A stretch of DNA of 64,000 nt from CAXXOK01 sp963666755 (GCA_963666755.2 CAXXGW010000009.1:124001-188000), one strand, 5' to 3'. Shown: positions 1-8,088, counted from the stretch's first letter. Notes: generated from the letters alone by a model not told the origin. Translations and numbers: made by a program.

Positions 1-1
1 T

Positions 2-502
2 GAGGGCTGCGCGCGCAACGCCTTCCCTACGGCGGAGCGCATCGCCGCACAGGACGAGGCCGCGCTGCGCGCACTGGGGCTGGGCTACCGCGCCCCCTAT
101 GTGCTGGACGCGGCGCGCCGCGTGGCGTCGGGGCGGCTGAACCTGCAGGCGATCGCAGCCCTGCCGGATGAGCTGCTTTTTACCGCGTTGCGCACCGTGG
201 CGGGCGTGGGCGTGAAGGTTGCGGACTGCGTGATGCTGTTCGCCTACCGACGGCTGACCCGCGCGCCCGTGGATGTGTGGATCCATCGTGTGATTGACGA
301 AAGCTACGGCGGCGAAGCCCCGTTTGCGGGCTATGGCGCGTATGCCGGCATCTACCAGCAATACCTGTTCATGCACCGCCGGAAGCTCGGCAATTCCGCC
401 GATCCGCAAAATGCGCAGAAGGCACGCAACGCGGGAAGTACACCAAAAATACCGAACGAGTGCAGTAAAAAAACAGCGACCGCCGCAAAGCAAAAACCGT
501 GA
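2..502 (+). CDS. 8-oxoguanine DNA glycosylase, C-terminal part (start lies before the window)
   Basis: Base-excision repair enzyme of the HhH-GPD (OGG1-like) family, which removes 8-oxoguanine using a Lys nucleophile. The frame is open from base 2 and stops with TGA at 500-502, leaving about 166 visible residues. The helix-hairpin-helix reads GVGVKVADCVMLFAY; its Lys (visible residue 72) matches the catalytic Lys of OGG1 and the Asp in PVDVWIHR (about residue 91) matches the catalytic Asp. The C-terminal tail is basic and low in complexity (ends AAKQKP). A terminator follows at 578-608, so this is the end of a transcript. The N-terminal domain is outside the window; the OGG1 subtype rests on the motif alone. 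Confidence 0.85.
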   Translation, partial: EGCARNAFPTAERIAAQDEAALRALGLGYRAPYVLDAARRVASGRLNLQAIAALPDELLFTALRTVAGVGVKVADCVMLFAYRRLTRAPVDVWIHRVIDESYGGEAPFAGYGAYAGIYQQYLFMHRRKLGNSADPQNAQKARNAGSTPKIPNECSKKTATAAKQKP

Positions 503-577
503 TCTAAATGCAAGGATAACGTTTGTGTCGCCTGCGGTCGCGCGAATTTCGCGGGGGCGGAGCGCACCTGATTTCCC

Positions 578-608
578 TCTGCCGGGCCTGAACGCTCGGC
601 AGATTTTT
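578..608 (+). terminator. intrinsic terminator after the DNA glycosylase gene
   Basis: TCTGCCG (578-584) pairs with CGGCAGA (597-603) across a 12-base loop and is followed at once by TTTTT (604-608). Confidence 0.75.
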
Positions 609-611
609 GTG

Positions 612-640
612 TTGCATTGTGCGGGATTTGATGGTACAGT
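612..640 (+). promoter_or_regulatory. promoter of the BMP-type importer operon
   Basis: TTGCAT (612-617), a 17-bp spacer and TACAGT (635-640), about 90 bp before the binding-protein start. A hairpin with an 8-bp stem, CGTTACGC (672-679) / GCGTAACG (689-696), lies in the leader just before the ribosome binding site GATGGAGG; its role is unknown. Confidence 0.6.
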
Positions 641-728
641 AGGCGTATCGAACAACGAGGTTCGGTTGATCCGTTACGCTCGTTGCGGGCGTAACGACAA
701 CATAATGAGTTGTGATGGAGGGTTTCAC

Positions 729-1874
729 ATGCGGAAGTTCCTTGCGGCTGTCCTTTCCATGATGCTCCTGGCCGGTCTGGTCGCGGCGCCCGCGTCCGCC
801 GAGGGCGCGGTTACGCTGGATACCATTAAGCTTGGGTTTGTGCACGTTTCCGACCCCAGCGACATGGGCTATACCTATAACCACGATCTGGGTACCAAAG
901 CCATGCAGGCTGCCCTCGGCCTCAAAGATGAGCAGATCATCAACAAGTACAACATTCCCGAAAGCGGCGAGTGCGCCGACGCCATCCAGGAACTGATCGA
1001 CGACGGCTGCAACATCATCTTCGGCACCAGCTTCGGGTTTGAAAACTACATGCTGGCCGCCGCCAAGGACAACCCCGATGTGGAATTCTGCCACGCCACC
1101 GGCTATCAGGCCGCCGGTTCCGGTCTGGCCAACATGCACAACTACTTCGGCAAAATCTTCGAAGCCCGCTACCTGAGCGGCATCGTCGCCGGCCTCAAGA
1201 GCAAGGAAACCGGCAACAACGTGCTGGGCTATGTGGCCGCCATGCCGTTTGCCGAAGTCATCAGCGGGTATACCAGCTTCTACCTGGGCGCCAAGAGCGT
1301 CAACCCCGATGTAACCATGAAAGTGGGCTACACCAACAGCTGGAATGATCCCACCACCGAGGCGCAGGTCGCGCAGGCCCTGATCGACGCGGGCTGCGGC
1401 ATCCTCAGCCAGCACTGCGACTCCACCGCCACCGCGACCACCTGCGAAAACAACAAGGTGTTCCACGTGGGCTACAACTCCAACATGATCTCCGTGGCCC
1501 CCAACGCGTCGCTCACCAGCGCCGTGTGGGATTGGTCCAAGTACCTGATCTTCGCCGTGGATACCTACCTCAAGGGCGAGCCGATCCCGGCCGATTGGGC
1601 GGGCGACCTGGCCAGCGGGATGTGCAACATCAGCGAGATCAACGCGACCATCGCCGCCCCCGGCACCGCCGAGGCTGTCGAGGCCGCGCGCGCCAAGATC
1701 ATCTCCGGCGAGCTGAAAGTGTTCGCGGGCCCGCTGACCGGCGTCGGCAAGAACTTTGACGGCTCCGAGGCGACCATCGACCTCAAGGCCGGCGATTTCT
1801 TCGACGAGTCCGGCACCGCCTCCGCGCCTTCCTGGATGTACATCATCCCCGGCGTCGAAGTGATCGGCGAATAA
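729..1874 (+). CDS. BMP-family substrate-binding protein of a nucleoside-type ABC importer
   Basis: Exported receptor of the BMP (PnrA/NupN-like) family, members of which bind purine nucleosides or related compounds and feed the ABC importer encoded next. The 381-residue product starts at ATG 729 after GATGGAGG. It has a cleavable signal peptide (MRKFLAAVLSMMLL..., AlaSerAla before GluGly), then the two-lobed BMP fold from KLGFVHV onward, with the family pattern of a D-M-G-Y-T-Y-N-H-D-L-G loop, IIFGTSFGFE and the LSGIVAGL helix. Most monoderm homologues are lipoproteins; this one has no Cys at the cleavage site. It is first in an operon with the ATPase and two permeases, separated from them by a strong hairpin (1891-1939) that probably leaves the receptor in excess. 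The exact substrate cannot be read from the sequence. Confidence 0.9.
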   Translation: MRKFLAAVLSMMLLAGLVAAPASAEGAVTLDTIKLGFVHVSDPSDMGYTYNHDLGTKAMQAALGLKDEQIINKYNIPESGECADAIQELIDDGCNIIFGTSFGFENYMLAAAKDNPDVEFCHATGYQAAGSGLANMHNYFGKIFEARYLSGIVAGLKSKETGNNVLGYVAAMPFAEVISGYTSFYLGAKSVNPDVTMKVGYTNSWNDPTTEAQVAQALIDAGCGILSQHCDSTATATTCENNKVFHVGYNSNMISVAPNASLTSAVWDWSKYLIFAVDTYLKGEPIPADWAGDLASGMCNISEINATIAAPGTAEAVEAARAKIISGELKVFAGPLTGVGKNFDGSEATIDLKAGDFFDESGTASAPSWMYIIPGVEVIGE

Positions 1875-1890
1875 CCTACCGCAGCGCAAC

Positions 1891-1939
1891 GGGCTGTCGC
1901 CGCCACGATTCCCTTCGTGCGCGGCGGCAGCCCTCTTTG
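1891..1939 (+). terminator. hairpin between binding-protein and ATPase genes (partial terminator)
   Basis: GGGCTGTCGCCGC (1891-1903) pairs with GCGGCGGCAGCCC (1921-1933) with one G-T wobble; an inner CACGA/TCGTG stem extends it. The 3' side runs into TCTTTGT, a weak U tract, as expected of a stabilising or leaky terminator downstream of a receptor gene. Confidence 0.6.
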
Positions 1940-2000
1940 TACTTCGAACCGAACCGACGGCCGCGCGTCGTAACGGCGCGCAGCCGTCAGTTCAGTTTTC

Positions 2001-2007
2001 AAAGGAG
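2001..2007 (+). promoter_or_regulatory. ribosome binding site that fixes the ATPase start
   Basis: AAAGGAG ends on the G of an in-frame GTG at 2007, so that GTG cannot be the start. The next in-frame GTG at 2019 lies 11 bases after the site. Confidence 0.6.
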
Positions 2008-2018
2008 TGACGGAAACC

Positions 2019-3599
2019 GTGGAAACCACAGCCCGGACAACTGCGGGCGCGCAGAGCGAAAATGCCGTGGAAATGCGCCACATCACCAAAACCTTCGGCC
2101 CTGTGGTGGCTAACGACCGGGTCTGCCTGACGTTGAAGAAGGGCGAGATTCTGGCGCTGCTGGGGGAAAACGGAAGCGGTAAAACCACGCTGATGAACAT
2201 GCTCTCCGGTATCTATTTGCAGGATAGCGGCGACATCCTCATCTGCGACAAGCCCGTGACCATCCGCAGCCCTAAGGATGCGTATGCTTTGGGCATCGGG
2301 ATGATTCACCAGCACTTTAAGCTGGTGGATGTGCTGACCGCCGCGGAAAACATCGTGCTGGGCCTCAAGGGCAGCCGCACGCTCAACCGCAGGCAGATCA
2401 ACGATGCGGTGGCCGAGATTGCCGCCAAGTACGGCTTTCAGATCGACCCGGGCAAAAAAATCTATAACATGGCGGTTTCCGAAAAGCAGACGGTGGAAAT
2501 CATCAAGGCGCTGTACCGCGGCGCGGACATCCTGATCCTGGATGAGCCGACCGCCGTGCTGACCCCGCAGGAAACCACCCGGCTGTTTGACGTGCTGCGC
2601 ATGATGAAGGCGCACGGCAAGAGCATCATCATCATCACCCACAAGCTGCACGAAGTGCTGGCCATTTCCGACCGGGTGACGATCCTGCGCAAGGGCGAAT
2701 ACATCGACACCGTAGATACGGCGAAAACCAACCAGCAGGATTTGACCGAGATGATGGTGGGCCGCCGCGTCAAGCTGGAAATCGACCGCCCCGCCTGCCC
2801 GCTGGGCGAGCGCAAGCTGCAGGTGCAGGGGCTTACCTGCGTGAGCCGCGAGGGTGTAACCAAGCTGCGGGATGTGAGCTTTGAGGCTTTCGGCGGTGAA
2901 ATTCTGGGCGTGGCGGGCGTAGCCGGCAGCGGCCAGCTGGAACTGTGCGAGGCCATTACGGGGCTCAGGCCCATTGCGAGTGGCTCGATTTTGTACCGCT
3001 ACCGCCATGGCGAGCAGACCATTGAGGAGAACATCGCGGGCATGCGGGCCGACCAGATCGCCCAGCGGGGCGTATCCCTCGCCTTTGTGCCGGAGGATCG
3101 GCTGGGTATGGGTTTGGTGGCCAACATGAACATTGTGGATAACGTGATCCTGCGCAGCTATCAGGACAACCGCGGCATTTTTATTAACCGGAAAAAATAC
3201 CGCCCCGTGTGCGAGCAGATGGTGCGGGAGCTGGATATTGTAACCCCGGGCCTGCATACGCCGGTGCGCCGCCTGTCCGGCGGCAACGTGCAAAAGGTGC
3301 TGCTGGGCCGCGAAATCCTGAGCCGGCCGCAGGTACTGATCTGCGCCTACCCCGTGCGCGGGCTGGACATTGTCAGCTCCTACCGCATTTATGCGCTGCT
3401 GAACGAGGAAAAGAAAAAGGGCAACGCCGTGGTGTTTATCGGCGAGGATCTGGACGTGCTGATGGACCTGTGCGACCGTGTGCTGGTGCTCTGCGGCGGC
3501 CAGGTGAGCGGCGTGGTCGATCCCCGGCAAAGCACCAAGGAGCAGATCGGCCTGCTGATGACGCAGGTCGGCGCCCGGAAGGACGGTGAAACCGCATGA
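2019..3599 (+). CDS. ABC importer ATP-binding protein with two nucleotide-binding domains (BMP/nucleoside type)
   Basis: Cytoplasmic ATPase that powers the BMP-type importer. Start is GTG 2019, chosen from the position of AAAGGAG; the product has 526 residues. The first domain has Walker A GENGSGKTT near residue 46, a TVEIIKALYRGA signature region and Walker B ILILDEPTAVL. The second domain has the relaxed Walker A GVAGSGQLELCE typical of sugar/nucleoside ATPases, signature LSGGNVQKVLLGRE and a divergent Walker B region LICAYPVRGLD in place of the usual QPTRGLD. Its stop overlaps the next start (ATGA at 3596-3599), so the permease is translationally coupled. Order and domain layout match B. 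subtilis NupO. Confidence 0.92.
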   Translation: METTARTTAGAQSENAVEMRHITKTFGPVVANDRVCLTLKKGEILALLGENGSGKTTLMNMLSGIYLQDSGDILICDKPVTIRSPKDAYALGIGMIHQHFKLVDVLTAAENIVLGLKGSRTLNRRQINDAVAEIAAKYGFQIDPGKKIYNMAVSEKQTVEIIKALYRGADILILDEPTAVLTPQETTRLFDVLRMMKAHGKSIIIITHKLHEVLAISDRVTILRKGEYIDTVDTAKTNQQDLTEMMVGRRVKLEIDRPACPLGERKLQVQGLTCVSREGVTKLRDVSFEAFGGEILGVAGVAGSGQLELCEAITGLRPIASGSILYRYRHGEQTIEENIAGMRADQIAQRGVSLAFVPEDRLGMGLVANMNIVDNVILRSYQDNRGIFINRKKYRPVCEQMVRELDIVTPGLHTPVRRLSGGNVQKVLLGREILSRPQVLICAYPVRGLDIVSSYRIYALLNEEKKKGNAVVFIGEDLDVLMDLCDRVLVLCGGQVSGVVDPRQSTKEQIGLLMTQVGARKDGETA

Positions 3600-4729
3600 C
3601 CCATTCGCACGACCCGTGGGTGCGCGTGGTCAAGCGCCCGCACATTGCCCGCGGTAAGGCGTTCCTCTACCGGGGGCTGGCGCTGGTGGCGGCGCTGCTG
3701 GCCGGGGCTTTGCTGGTGGCGCTTTTGGGGTACAGCCCCGTGCAGATGTATGGGGATATGGTCTCCGGCGCAATCGGTAAAACGTTTATCGGGCTTACGA
3801 AAAAGGGCGTGCTGGCCTTCAGCGCCTCGTCGCAGGCGACCATGAAGATTGCGACCCTGCTGCTGATTACCTCGCTGGGCCTGACCATGGCGTTTAAAAT
3901 GCGCTTCTGGAACATCGGCGGCGAAGGGCAGATTCTGGTGGGGGCAATTTGCAGCTCCGCCATCGCGGTCTACTACGGCAACACCTGGCCCAGCTGGCTG
4001 CTGATCGGCACGATGTTTCTGGCCGGAGCGATCGGCGGCGGCCTGTACGGGTTGCTGCCCGCCTACTGCAAGGCACGCTGGGGCACCAACGAAACGCTAT
4101 TTACGCTGATGCTCAACTATATTGCCATCAACTTTATCACCTTCCTGCAATACCAGCCCGCCTGGCAGATGGACGGCACCTCCTTCCCGAAAATCCGGGA
4201 GTTTTCGGAGGCGACGCGGCTGCCTGCGGTGCTGGGCGTGCATGTGGGGTGGATCATCGCGCTGCTGATGGCGGTGCTGCTGTACCTGTACTTTACCAAA
4301 ACCAAACAGGGCTACGAGGTGACCGTCGTGGGCGAAAGCGCCAACACCGCGCGCTACGCGGGCATGAAGGTGCCCCACATCATCCTGCGCACGATGTTCA
4401 TTTCCGGCGCGATCTGCGGGTTCGCGGGCTTTCTGCAGGTGTCCGGCGCGGATGGAACCCTGACTACCGACTCGGCTGGCGGCGCGGGCTTTACCGCCAT
4501 TACGGTGGCGTGGCTGTCGGGCATGAACCCGCTGCTGATGATCTTCTATTCCGCGTTTATCGCCATTCTGGAGCGCGGCTCCAACCGCATCCAGACGACG
4601 ATGGGCATCCCCAAATCGGCCGCGGATATGCTGGTGGGCATCATCCTGTTCTTTATGCTGGGGGTTGAGTTCTTCATCAACTACCGGCTGGTGTTCCGCA
4701 AGCGGCGGAGCGGGAAGGAGGCGGCGTGA
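3596..4729 (+). CDS. ABC importer permease 1 (BMP/nucleoside type, NupP-like)
   Basis: Integral membrane subunit of the importer, branched-chain-amino-acid/sugar permease family. 377 residues with a basic cytoplasmic N-terminus (RVVKRPHIARGKAFLYRG) and about eight to ten hydrophobic segments. The conserved cytoplasmic loop KMRFWNIGGEGQILVGA is the family hallmark, as is the later VGESANTARYAGM segment. The start ATG 3596 overlaps the ATPase stop by four bases; the second permease follows with a one-base TGATG overlap. Pairs with the next gene to form a heterodimeric pore. Confidence 0.9.
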   Translation: MTHSHDPWVRVVKRPHIARGKAFLYRGLALVAALLAGALLVALLGYSPVQMYGDMVSGAIGKTFIGLTKKGVLAFSASSQATMKIATLLLITSLGLTMAFKMRFWNIGGEGQILVGAICSSAIAVYYGNTWPSWLLIGTMFLAGAIGGGLYGLLPAYCKARWGTNETLFTLMLNYIAINFITFLQYQPAWQMDGTSFPKIREFSEATRLPAVLGVHVGWIIALLMAVLLYLYFTKTKQGYEVTVVGESANTARYAGMKVPHIILRTMFISGAICGFAGFLQVSGADGTLTTDSAGGAGFTAITVAWLSGMNPLLMIFYSAFIAILERGSNRIQTTMGIPKSAADMLVGIILFFMLGVEFFINYRLVFRKRRSGKEAA

Positions 4730-5736
4730 TGGACGGGGCTTTCGGCAACATCCTGAACTTTATCAACATGGCGGTGCTGGCCAGCGCACCGCTGCTGCTG
4801 GCTACGCTGGGCGAAATCCTGACCGAGAAATCCGGCAACCTGAACCTCGGCGTCGAAGGCATGATGTTTATGGGCGCGATTGCGAGCCTCGGCGCGGCTT
4901 ACGGCTATGAGCAGGCGGTGACGGCGGCGGGCGCGGTGCCCTCGGCCTTGGTGGCAACGCTGGTCGCCACGGTAGCGGCCGCGGCGGTTGGGGCGCTGGG
5001 CGCGCTGATCTATGCATTTCTGGTGATTACGCTGCGCGCCAACCAGAACGTGACAGGCCTGACGCTGACCATCTTCGGCACGGGCTTTGCCAATTTCTTT
5101 GGCGAGCTGATCGGCAAACAGGCGGGCGGCTTTGTGCAGGTATCCACGGCCACCAAGGCGATGTTTGCCAACCTGAATCTGGGGCCGCTTTCCACCCTGC
5201 CGGTGCTGGGGCAACTGCTGTTTAACTATAACTGGATGGTGTACTTTGCGCTGGCCGTCATGGGCGCGATGGCCTATTTTCTGGCCAAGACGCGCCGCGG
5301 CCTGAACCTGCGCGCCGTGGGGGAGAACCCCGCCACCGCCGATGCGGCGGGCGTAAACGTGGCGCGCTACAAGTACGTGGCTACCGTGGTAGGCGGCGCG
5401 CTGTGCGGGCTGGGGGGCATGTACATCAGCATGTCGCCGACCTCCTGCGCGGGGGTCTGGGTGCACGACTGCGTGAGCGGCTACGGCTGGCTTGCGGTGG
5501 CGCTGGTCATTTTCGCCACGTGGAGCCCGACGCGCGCGCTGCTGTGCGGGCTGGTGTTCGGCGCGCTGCTGGTGATCCGCAACTACTTCCCCATTCCGGG
5601 GCTGCCGATGCAGATTTATGCGATGTTCCCCTACATTGCGACCATTCTGGTGCTGGTAGTGGCGAGCATCCGGCAGGTGAAGGAGCACGCGCAGCCCGCC
5701 AGCTGCGGGTTGAACTACTTCCGCGAGGAACGTTAA
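4729..5736 (+). CDS. ABC importer permease 2 (BMP/nucleoside type, NupQ-like)
   Basis: Second membrane subunit, 335 residues. Start is ATG 4729 in TGATG, eight bases after AAGGAG (4715-4720); the GTG three bases upstream is too close. The family loop LGEILTEKSGNLNLGVEGMM is near residue 27 and RRGLNLRAVGENPATADAAG near residue 188. About nine hydrophobic segments. It is last in the operon; 5737-6451 after it holds only repeats and a terminator for the opposite strand, and no clear terminator for this strand is seen before the structured repeats at 5787. Confidence 0.9.
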   Translation: MDGAFGNILNFINMAVLASAPLLLATLGEILTEKSGNLNLGVEGMMFMGAIASLGAAYGYEQAVTAAGAVPSALVATLVATVAAAAVGALGALIYAFLVITLRANQNVTGLTLTIFGTGFANFFGELIGKQAGGFVQVSTATKAMFANLNLGPLSTLPVLGQLLFNYNWMVYFALAVMGAMAYFLAKTRRGLNLRAVGENPATADAAGVNVARYKYVATVVGGALCGLGGMYISMSPTSCAGVWVHDCVSGYGWLAVALVIFATWSPTRALLCGLVFGALLVIRNYFPIPGLPMQIYAMFPYIATILVLVVASIRQVKEHAQPASCGLNYFREER

Positions 5737-5786
5737 ACAAAGCGTGCAGGTTTACACGCATCAATACACAAAACCACCGGCGCAGC

Positions 5787-5940
5787 CTGCTGAAAAAGGC
5801 CCATCTGCTTTGTCGCCGGCACCGGATAAGGGCGGTCACGTACGTCTGTGTACGCTCCCGCCCTTATCCGGTTTGGCTTCGCGCATCTGAACCTTTTTGA
5901 GCAGGCTGCATGCCAGCGCCTTATTAGGGTTTTCAACGGT
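5787..5940 (+). repeat. 154-bp structured repeat, copy 1
   Basis: Identical by eye to 5969-6122 (offset 182). The unit is an imperfect palindrome: CTGCTGAAAAAGG (5787-5799) faces CCTTTTTGAGCAG (5892-5904) with one mismatch; inside, CCGGATAAGGGCGG (5822-5835) pairs with CCGCCCTTATCCGG (5858-5871) without mismatch, capped by a CGTAC/GTACG stem. The remaining 36 bp end in GGGTTTTCAACGGT. Short open frames cross it in several phases and look accidental. Confidence 0.85.
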
Positions 5941-5967
5941 CAGACCACCGGCTATGCCGGTGGTCTG
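5941..5967 (+). repeat. perfect hairpin between the two 154-bp repeats
   Basis: CAGACCACCGGC, loop TAT, GCCGGTGGTCTG: a 12-bp perfect stem that fills the whole spacer between the two repeat copies. Part of its sequence (CCACCGGC) also lies just upstream of copy 1. Confidence 0.8.
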
Positions 5968-5968
5968 A

Positions 5969-6122
5969 CTGCTGAAAAAGGCCCATCTGCTTTGTCGCCG
6001 GCACCGGATAAGGGCGGTCACGTACGTCTGTGTACGCTCCCGCCCTTATCCGGTTTGGCTTCGCGCATCTGAACCTTTTTGAGCAGGCTGCATGCCAGCG
6101 CCTTATTAGGGTTTTCAACGGT
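5969..6122 (+). repeat. 154-bp structured repeat, copy 2
   Basis: Second copy of the unit at 5787-5940, with the same nested stems. It ends at CAACGGT, after which the sequence diverges (copy 1 continues into the hairpin, copy 2 into GAGGGGG). Confidence 0.85.
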
Positions 6123-6171
6123 GAGGGGGTCAGGGGGCGATGCCCTTGCGGGATTTGGGTGCTGTGGGTTG

Positions 6172-6213
6172 GACGTGAAACGAGCAGGTAAACGACTGAG
6201 TAGCTTGAGAAAC
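6172..6213 (+). repeat. fragment of the about 230-bp 3'-end repeat (family B)
   Basis: GACGTGAAACGAGCAGGTAA and the following TAGCTTGAG match the middle of the family B repeats at 36483, 36755 and 48991, in plus orientation downstream of the importer operon. The ends of the unit are missing. The flank 6214-6354 shows no gene or clear structure. Confidence 0.6.
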
Positions 6214-6354
6214 GAAAATGCGCAAATCAACACCCCGAAGCTGTGCATCGCGTTTATTTTCAAAAATTGTATATGTCACTGAGGTTCGGCAAGCCGAGCG
6301 GTGCGTGTTCATTGCCGGATTTTACGACGATAACCATCGCGTTGCTGTGTGCGC

Positions 6355-6386
6355 AAAAACAGCCGCCCGTTGAAGTACAGGCGGCT
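6355..6386 (-). terminator. intrinsic terminator of the pseudouridine synthase gene
   Basis: On the minus strand AGCCGCC (6386-6380) pairs with GGCGGCT (6367-6361), followed by G and TTTTT (6359-6355). It lies 66 bases after the stop codon. Confidence 0.75.
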
Positions 6387-6451
6387 GGTTGTTCAGGCGA
6401 TAACAGGGGATGGGGAGCGTCGTGTCGGCATCCCTGCCTGAAAGGCATCCA

Positions 6452-7324
6452 TTACAGCAACATCCGCAGTGCGTCCGGCAGCGGGCTTTCCAGCTCGATC
6501 TCCCCATACTTCAGGGTGCGCAGGCGCAGGTAGCAGCTGTGCAGCGCGAAGCGGTTGGGCAGGGCCAAGTGCTCGTGGCCGTAGAGAAAATCTCCGGTCA
6601 CGGGGCAGCCGATGGCCTGCAAGTGCACGCGAATCTGGTGCGTGCGGCCGGTATCCAGCCGCAGGCGCAGCAGGCTGCGGCCTGCGCCGCTTTCCAGCAG
6701 CTGGTAGGTGGTGCGCGCGGGCTTGCCCTGATCGGTTATGATGCGCCGGATGGTTGCGCCGTCCTCCTTGCCGATGGGCAGGTTGATTTCCCCTTCCCGC
6801 GCGGGCGGCAGGCCATCACAAACGGCCAGATATTCCCGGATAAATGCGTCGGTGTGCAACTGGGCCTGCAAAAACTGCTGGGCGTGGGAGTGCAGGGCGA
6901 TGACCATCAGGCCGCTGGTGCCCTTGTCCAGCCGGTTCACGGGGCGGTAGAGGAACCCTTCCGGGCAGCCCAGGTAGCTGTACACCACGTTTTCCAGCGT
7001 AACCGTATCCCGCAGGCGGGAGGCCACCGAGGGCATAGGGGCGGGCTTTTCCACCACGAGCAGATCTTCGTCGGCATACGGTACCTGTAACGGATACGCG
7101 CTGGGTTCGCAGGGTTCGCCCGTGCGCTGTGGCAGGCGCACCACCAGCTTTTGTCCGGCCCGGGCGCGCTGGTCGGCATGGACAAGCTTGCCGTCCAAAA
7201 GCAGCGCGCCGTTAAATTTCGCCCGTTTGAACTGCCCGTAGGACATATGCAGGCGCTCCATCGCCAAGCGGCGGATCGGCATGCCTTCGTCCGCCGGGGA
7301 TACGATCATGGACATTTCCTGCAT
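6452..7324 (-). CDS. RluA-family 23S rRNA/tRNA pseudouridine synthase (RluD-like)
   Basis: Isomerises uridine to pseudouridine in structured RNA. 290 residues from ATG 7324, six bases after GGAGG. An N-terminal S4-like RNA-binding segment (RRLAMERLHMSYGQFKRAK, then LLLDGKLVHADQRARAGQKL) precedes the catalytic domain. The signature RPVNRLDKGTSGLMV carries the catalytic Asp, and RTHQIRVHLQAIGCPVTGDFLYG closes the active site. A near-consensus promoter sits directly upstream (7352-7380) and a terminator downstream, so it is a single-gene unit divergent from the ECF gene. Which RNA position it modifies cannot be told from sequence. Confidence 0.92.
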   Translation of the reverse strand: MQEMSMIVSPADEGMPIRRLAMERLHMSYGQFKRAKFNGALLLDGKLVHADQRARAGQKLVVRLPQRTGEPCEPSAYPLQVPYADEDLLVVEKPAPMPSVASRLRDTVTLENVVYSYLGCPEGFLYRPVNRLDKGTSGLMVIALHSHAQQFLQAQLHTDAFIREYLAVCDGLPPAREGEINLPIGKEDGATIRRIITDQGKPARTTYQLLESGAGRSLLRLRLDTGRTHQIRVHLQAIGCPVTGDFLYGHEHLALPNRFALHSCYLRLRTLKYGEIELESPLPDALRMLL

Positions 7325-7351
7325 GCGGCGCCTCCGAAATTGTTTTAGTAT

Positions 7352-7380
7352 AGTATAGCATAAATGGAGAAAATTTTCAA
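7352..7380 (-). promoter_or_regulatory. promoter of the pseudouridine synthase gene
   Basis: Read on the minus strand: TTGAAA (7380-7375), a 17-bp spacer and TATACT (7357-7352); a second TATACT overlaps at 7352-7347. Confidence 0.8.
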
Positions 7381-7435
7381 CCTGAACGCCACAAATAATT
7401 CTTATAGTATCACAACCAATCCGAAGGGACGGACG

Positions 7436-7464
7436 TTTACAAACGCGCAACCCTGTGCTATGAT
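7436..7464 (+). promoter_or_regulatory. promoter of the ECF S-component gene
   Basis: TTTACA (7436-7441), a 17-bp spacer and TATGAT (7459-7464), about 90 bases before the start codon; the transcript would begin near 7471. Confidence 0.7.
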
Positions 7465-7479
7465 GCTTTACAGCGCTTT

Positions 7480-7546
7480 GTCCGGATGTCACGAAGGCAT
7501 CGCGCCTCCACGAAGGGGGCCAAGGCCGCAAAATTCGTGGAAGGAC
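7480..7546 (+). ncRNA. structured 5' leader of the ECF S-component gene (possible riboswitch)
   Basis: The leader folds on paper into a closed unit: GTCC (7480-7483) with GGAC (7543-7546), CACGAA (7490-7495) with TTCGTG (7534-7539), and inside this small hairpins GGC-ATCGC-GCC, CCTCC-ACGAA-GGGGG and GGCC-AA-GGCC. The 3' strand of the closing stem overlaps the ribosome binding site GGAAGG, so folding could block translation. ECF vitamin transporters are often under riboswitch control, but this does not match the TPP, FMN, preQ1 or THF consensus as I know them. Confidence 0.4.
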
Positions 7547-7554
7547 GATGTTCT

Positions 7555-8088
7555 ATGCCTAAAAATCGGATGACCCGCCTCACGTGGAGCGCGCTATGTC
7601 TGGCGCTGGCTCTGGTTCTGCCTTTCCTGACGGGGCAAATCCCCCAGATAGGGTCGATGCTGTTGCCGATGCACCTGCCGGTGCTGCTGTGCGGCTTCCT
7701 GTGCGGCTGGCCTTGGGGGCTTTGCGTGGGGTTGCTGGCACCGCTGTTGCGCACCGCGCTGTTTGGCATGCCGCCACTCATGCCCACGGCGCTGGCCATG
7801 TCACTGGAACTGGCCGCTTACGGCGGCTTTGCGGGGCTGTTTTACACGTGCTGGCAGCATAAGCGCGGCGGGATGATTGCGGCTTTGGTGGCGGCGATGC
7901 TGCTGGGCCGTGTGGTATGGGGACTTGCCAGTTACGGGCTATATACGTTGCTGCTGGCAAAACCCTTCACGCCTGCCATGTTTGTGGCGGGAGCCTTCCT
8001 GCAGGCGTGGCCGGGCATCCTGATCCAGCTGGTACTGGTGCCGCTGCTGGTTACGGCCCTGCGCAGCGCCGGTCGCAGGCATTCCTGA
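7555..8088 (+). CDS. ECF transporter S component (substrate-binding membrane subunit)
   Basis: Integral membrane vitamin/cofactor-binding subunit of an energy-coupling-factor importer; it would share the general EcfAA'T module, which is not in this window. 177 residues from ATG 7555, about 11 bases after GGAAGG. About six hydrophobic segments; LPMHLPVLLCGFLCGWPWGLC is close to the MHIPVxLxGFxxGP motif of the ECF_trnsprt family, and the Ala-rich membrane helices MIAALVAAMLLGRVVWG fit EcfT contacts. Preceded by a structured leader and followed by a strong hairpin (8098-8135) before the kinase gene. The substrate is not identifiable; pantothenate, folate and other groups of this family share these motifs. 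Confidence 0.75.
   Translation: MPKNRMTRLTWSALCLALALVLPFLTGQIPQIGSMLLPMHLPVLLCGFLCGWPWGLCVGLLAPLLRTALFGMPPLMPTALAMSLELAAYGGFAGLFYTCWQHKRGGMIAALVAAMLLGRVVWGLASYGLYTLLLAKPFTPAMFVAGAFLQAWPGILIQLVLVPLLVTALRSAGRRHS

Noticed and set aside
504..1889. 461-codon minus-strand open frame opposite the BMP gene
   Set aside because: Antisense shadow with Gly/Val/Asp/His-rich text; the plus strand has the signal peptide and BMP fold.
2007..2018. GTG at 2007 as start of the importer ATPase
   Set aside because: It overlaps its own ribosome binding site; GTG 2019 has proper spacing.
5787..6312. Many 60-80-codon frames in the 154-bp repeats
   Set aside because: They are identical between copies only because the DNA is; no ribosome binding sites or domains.
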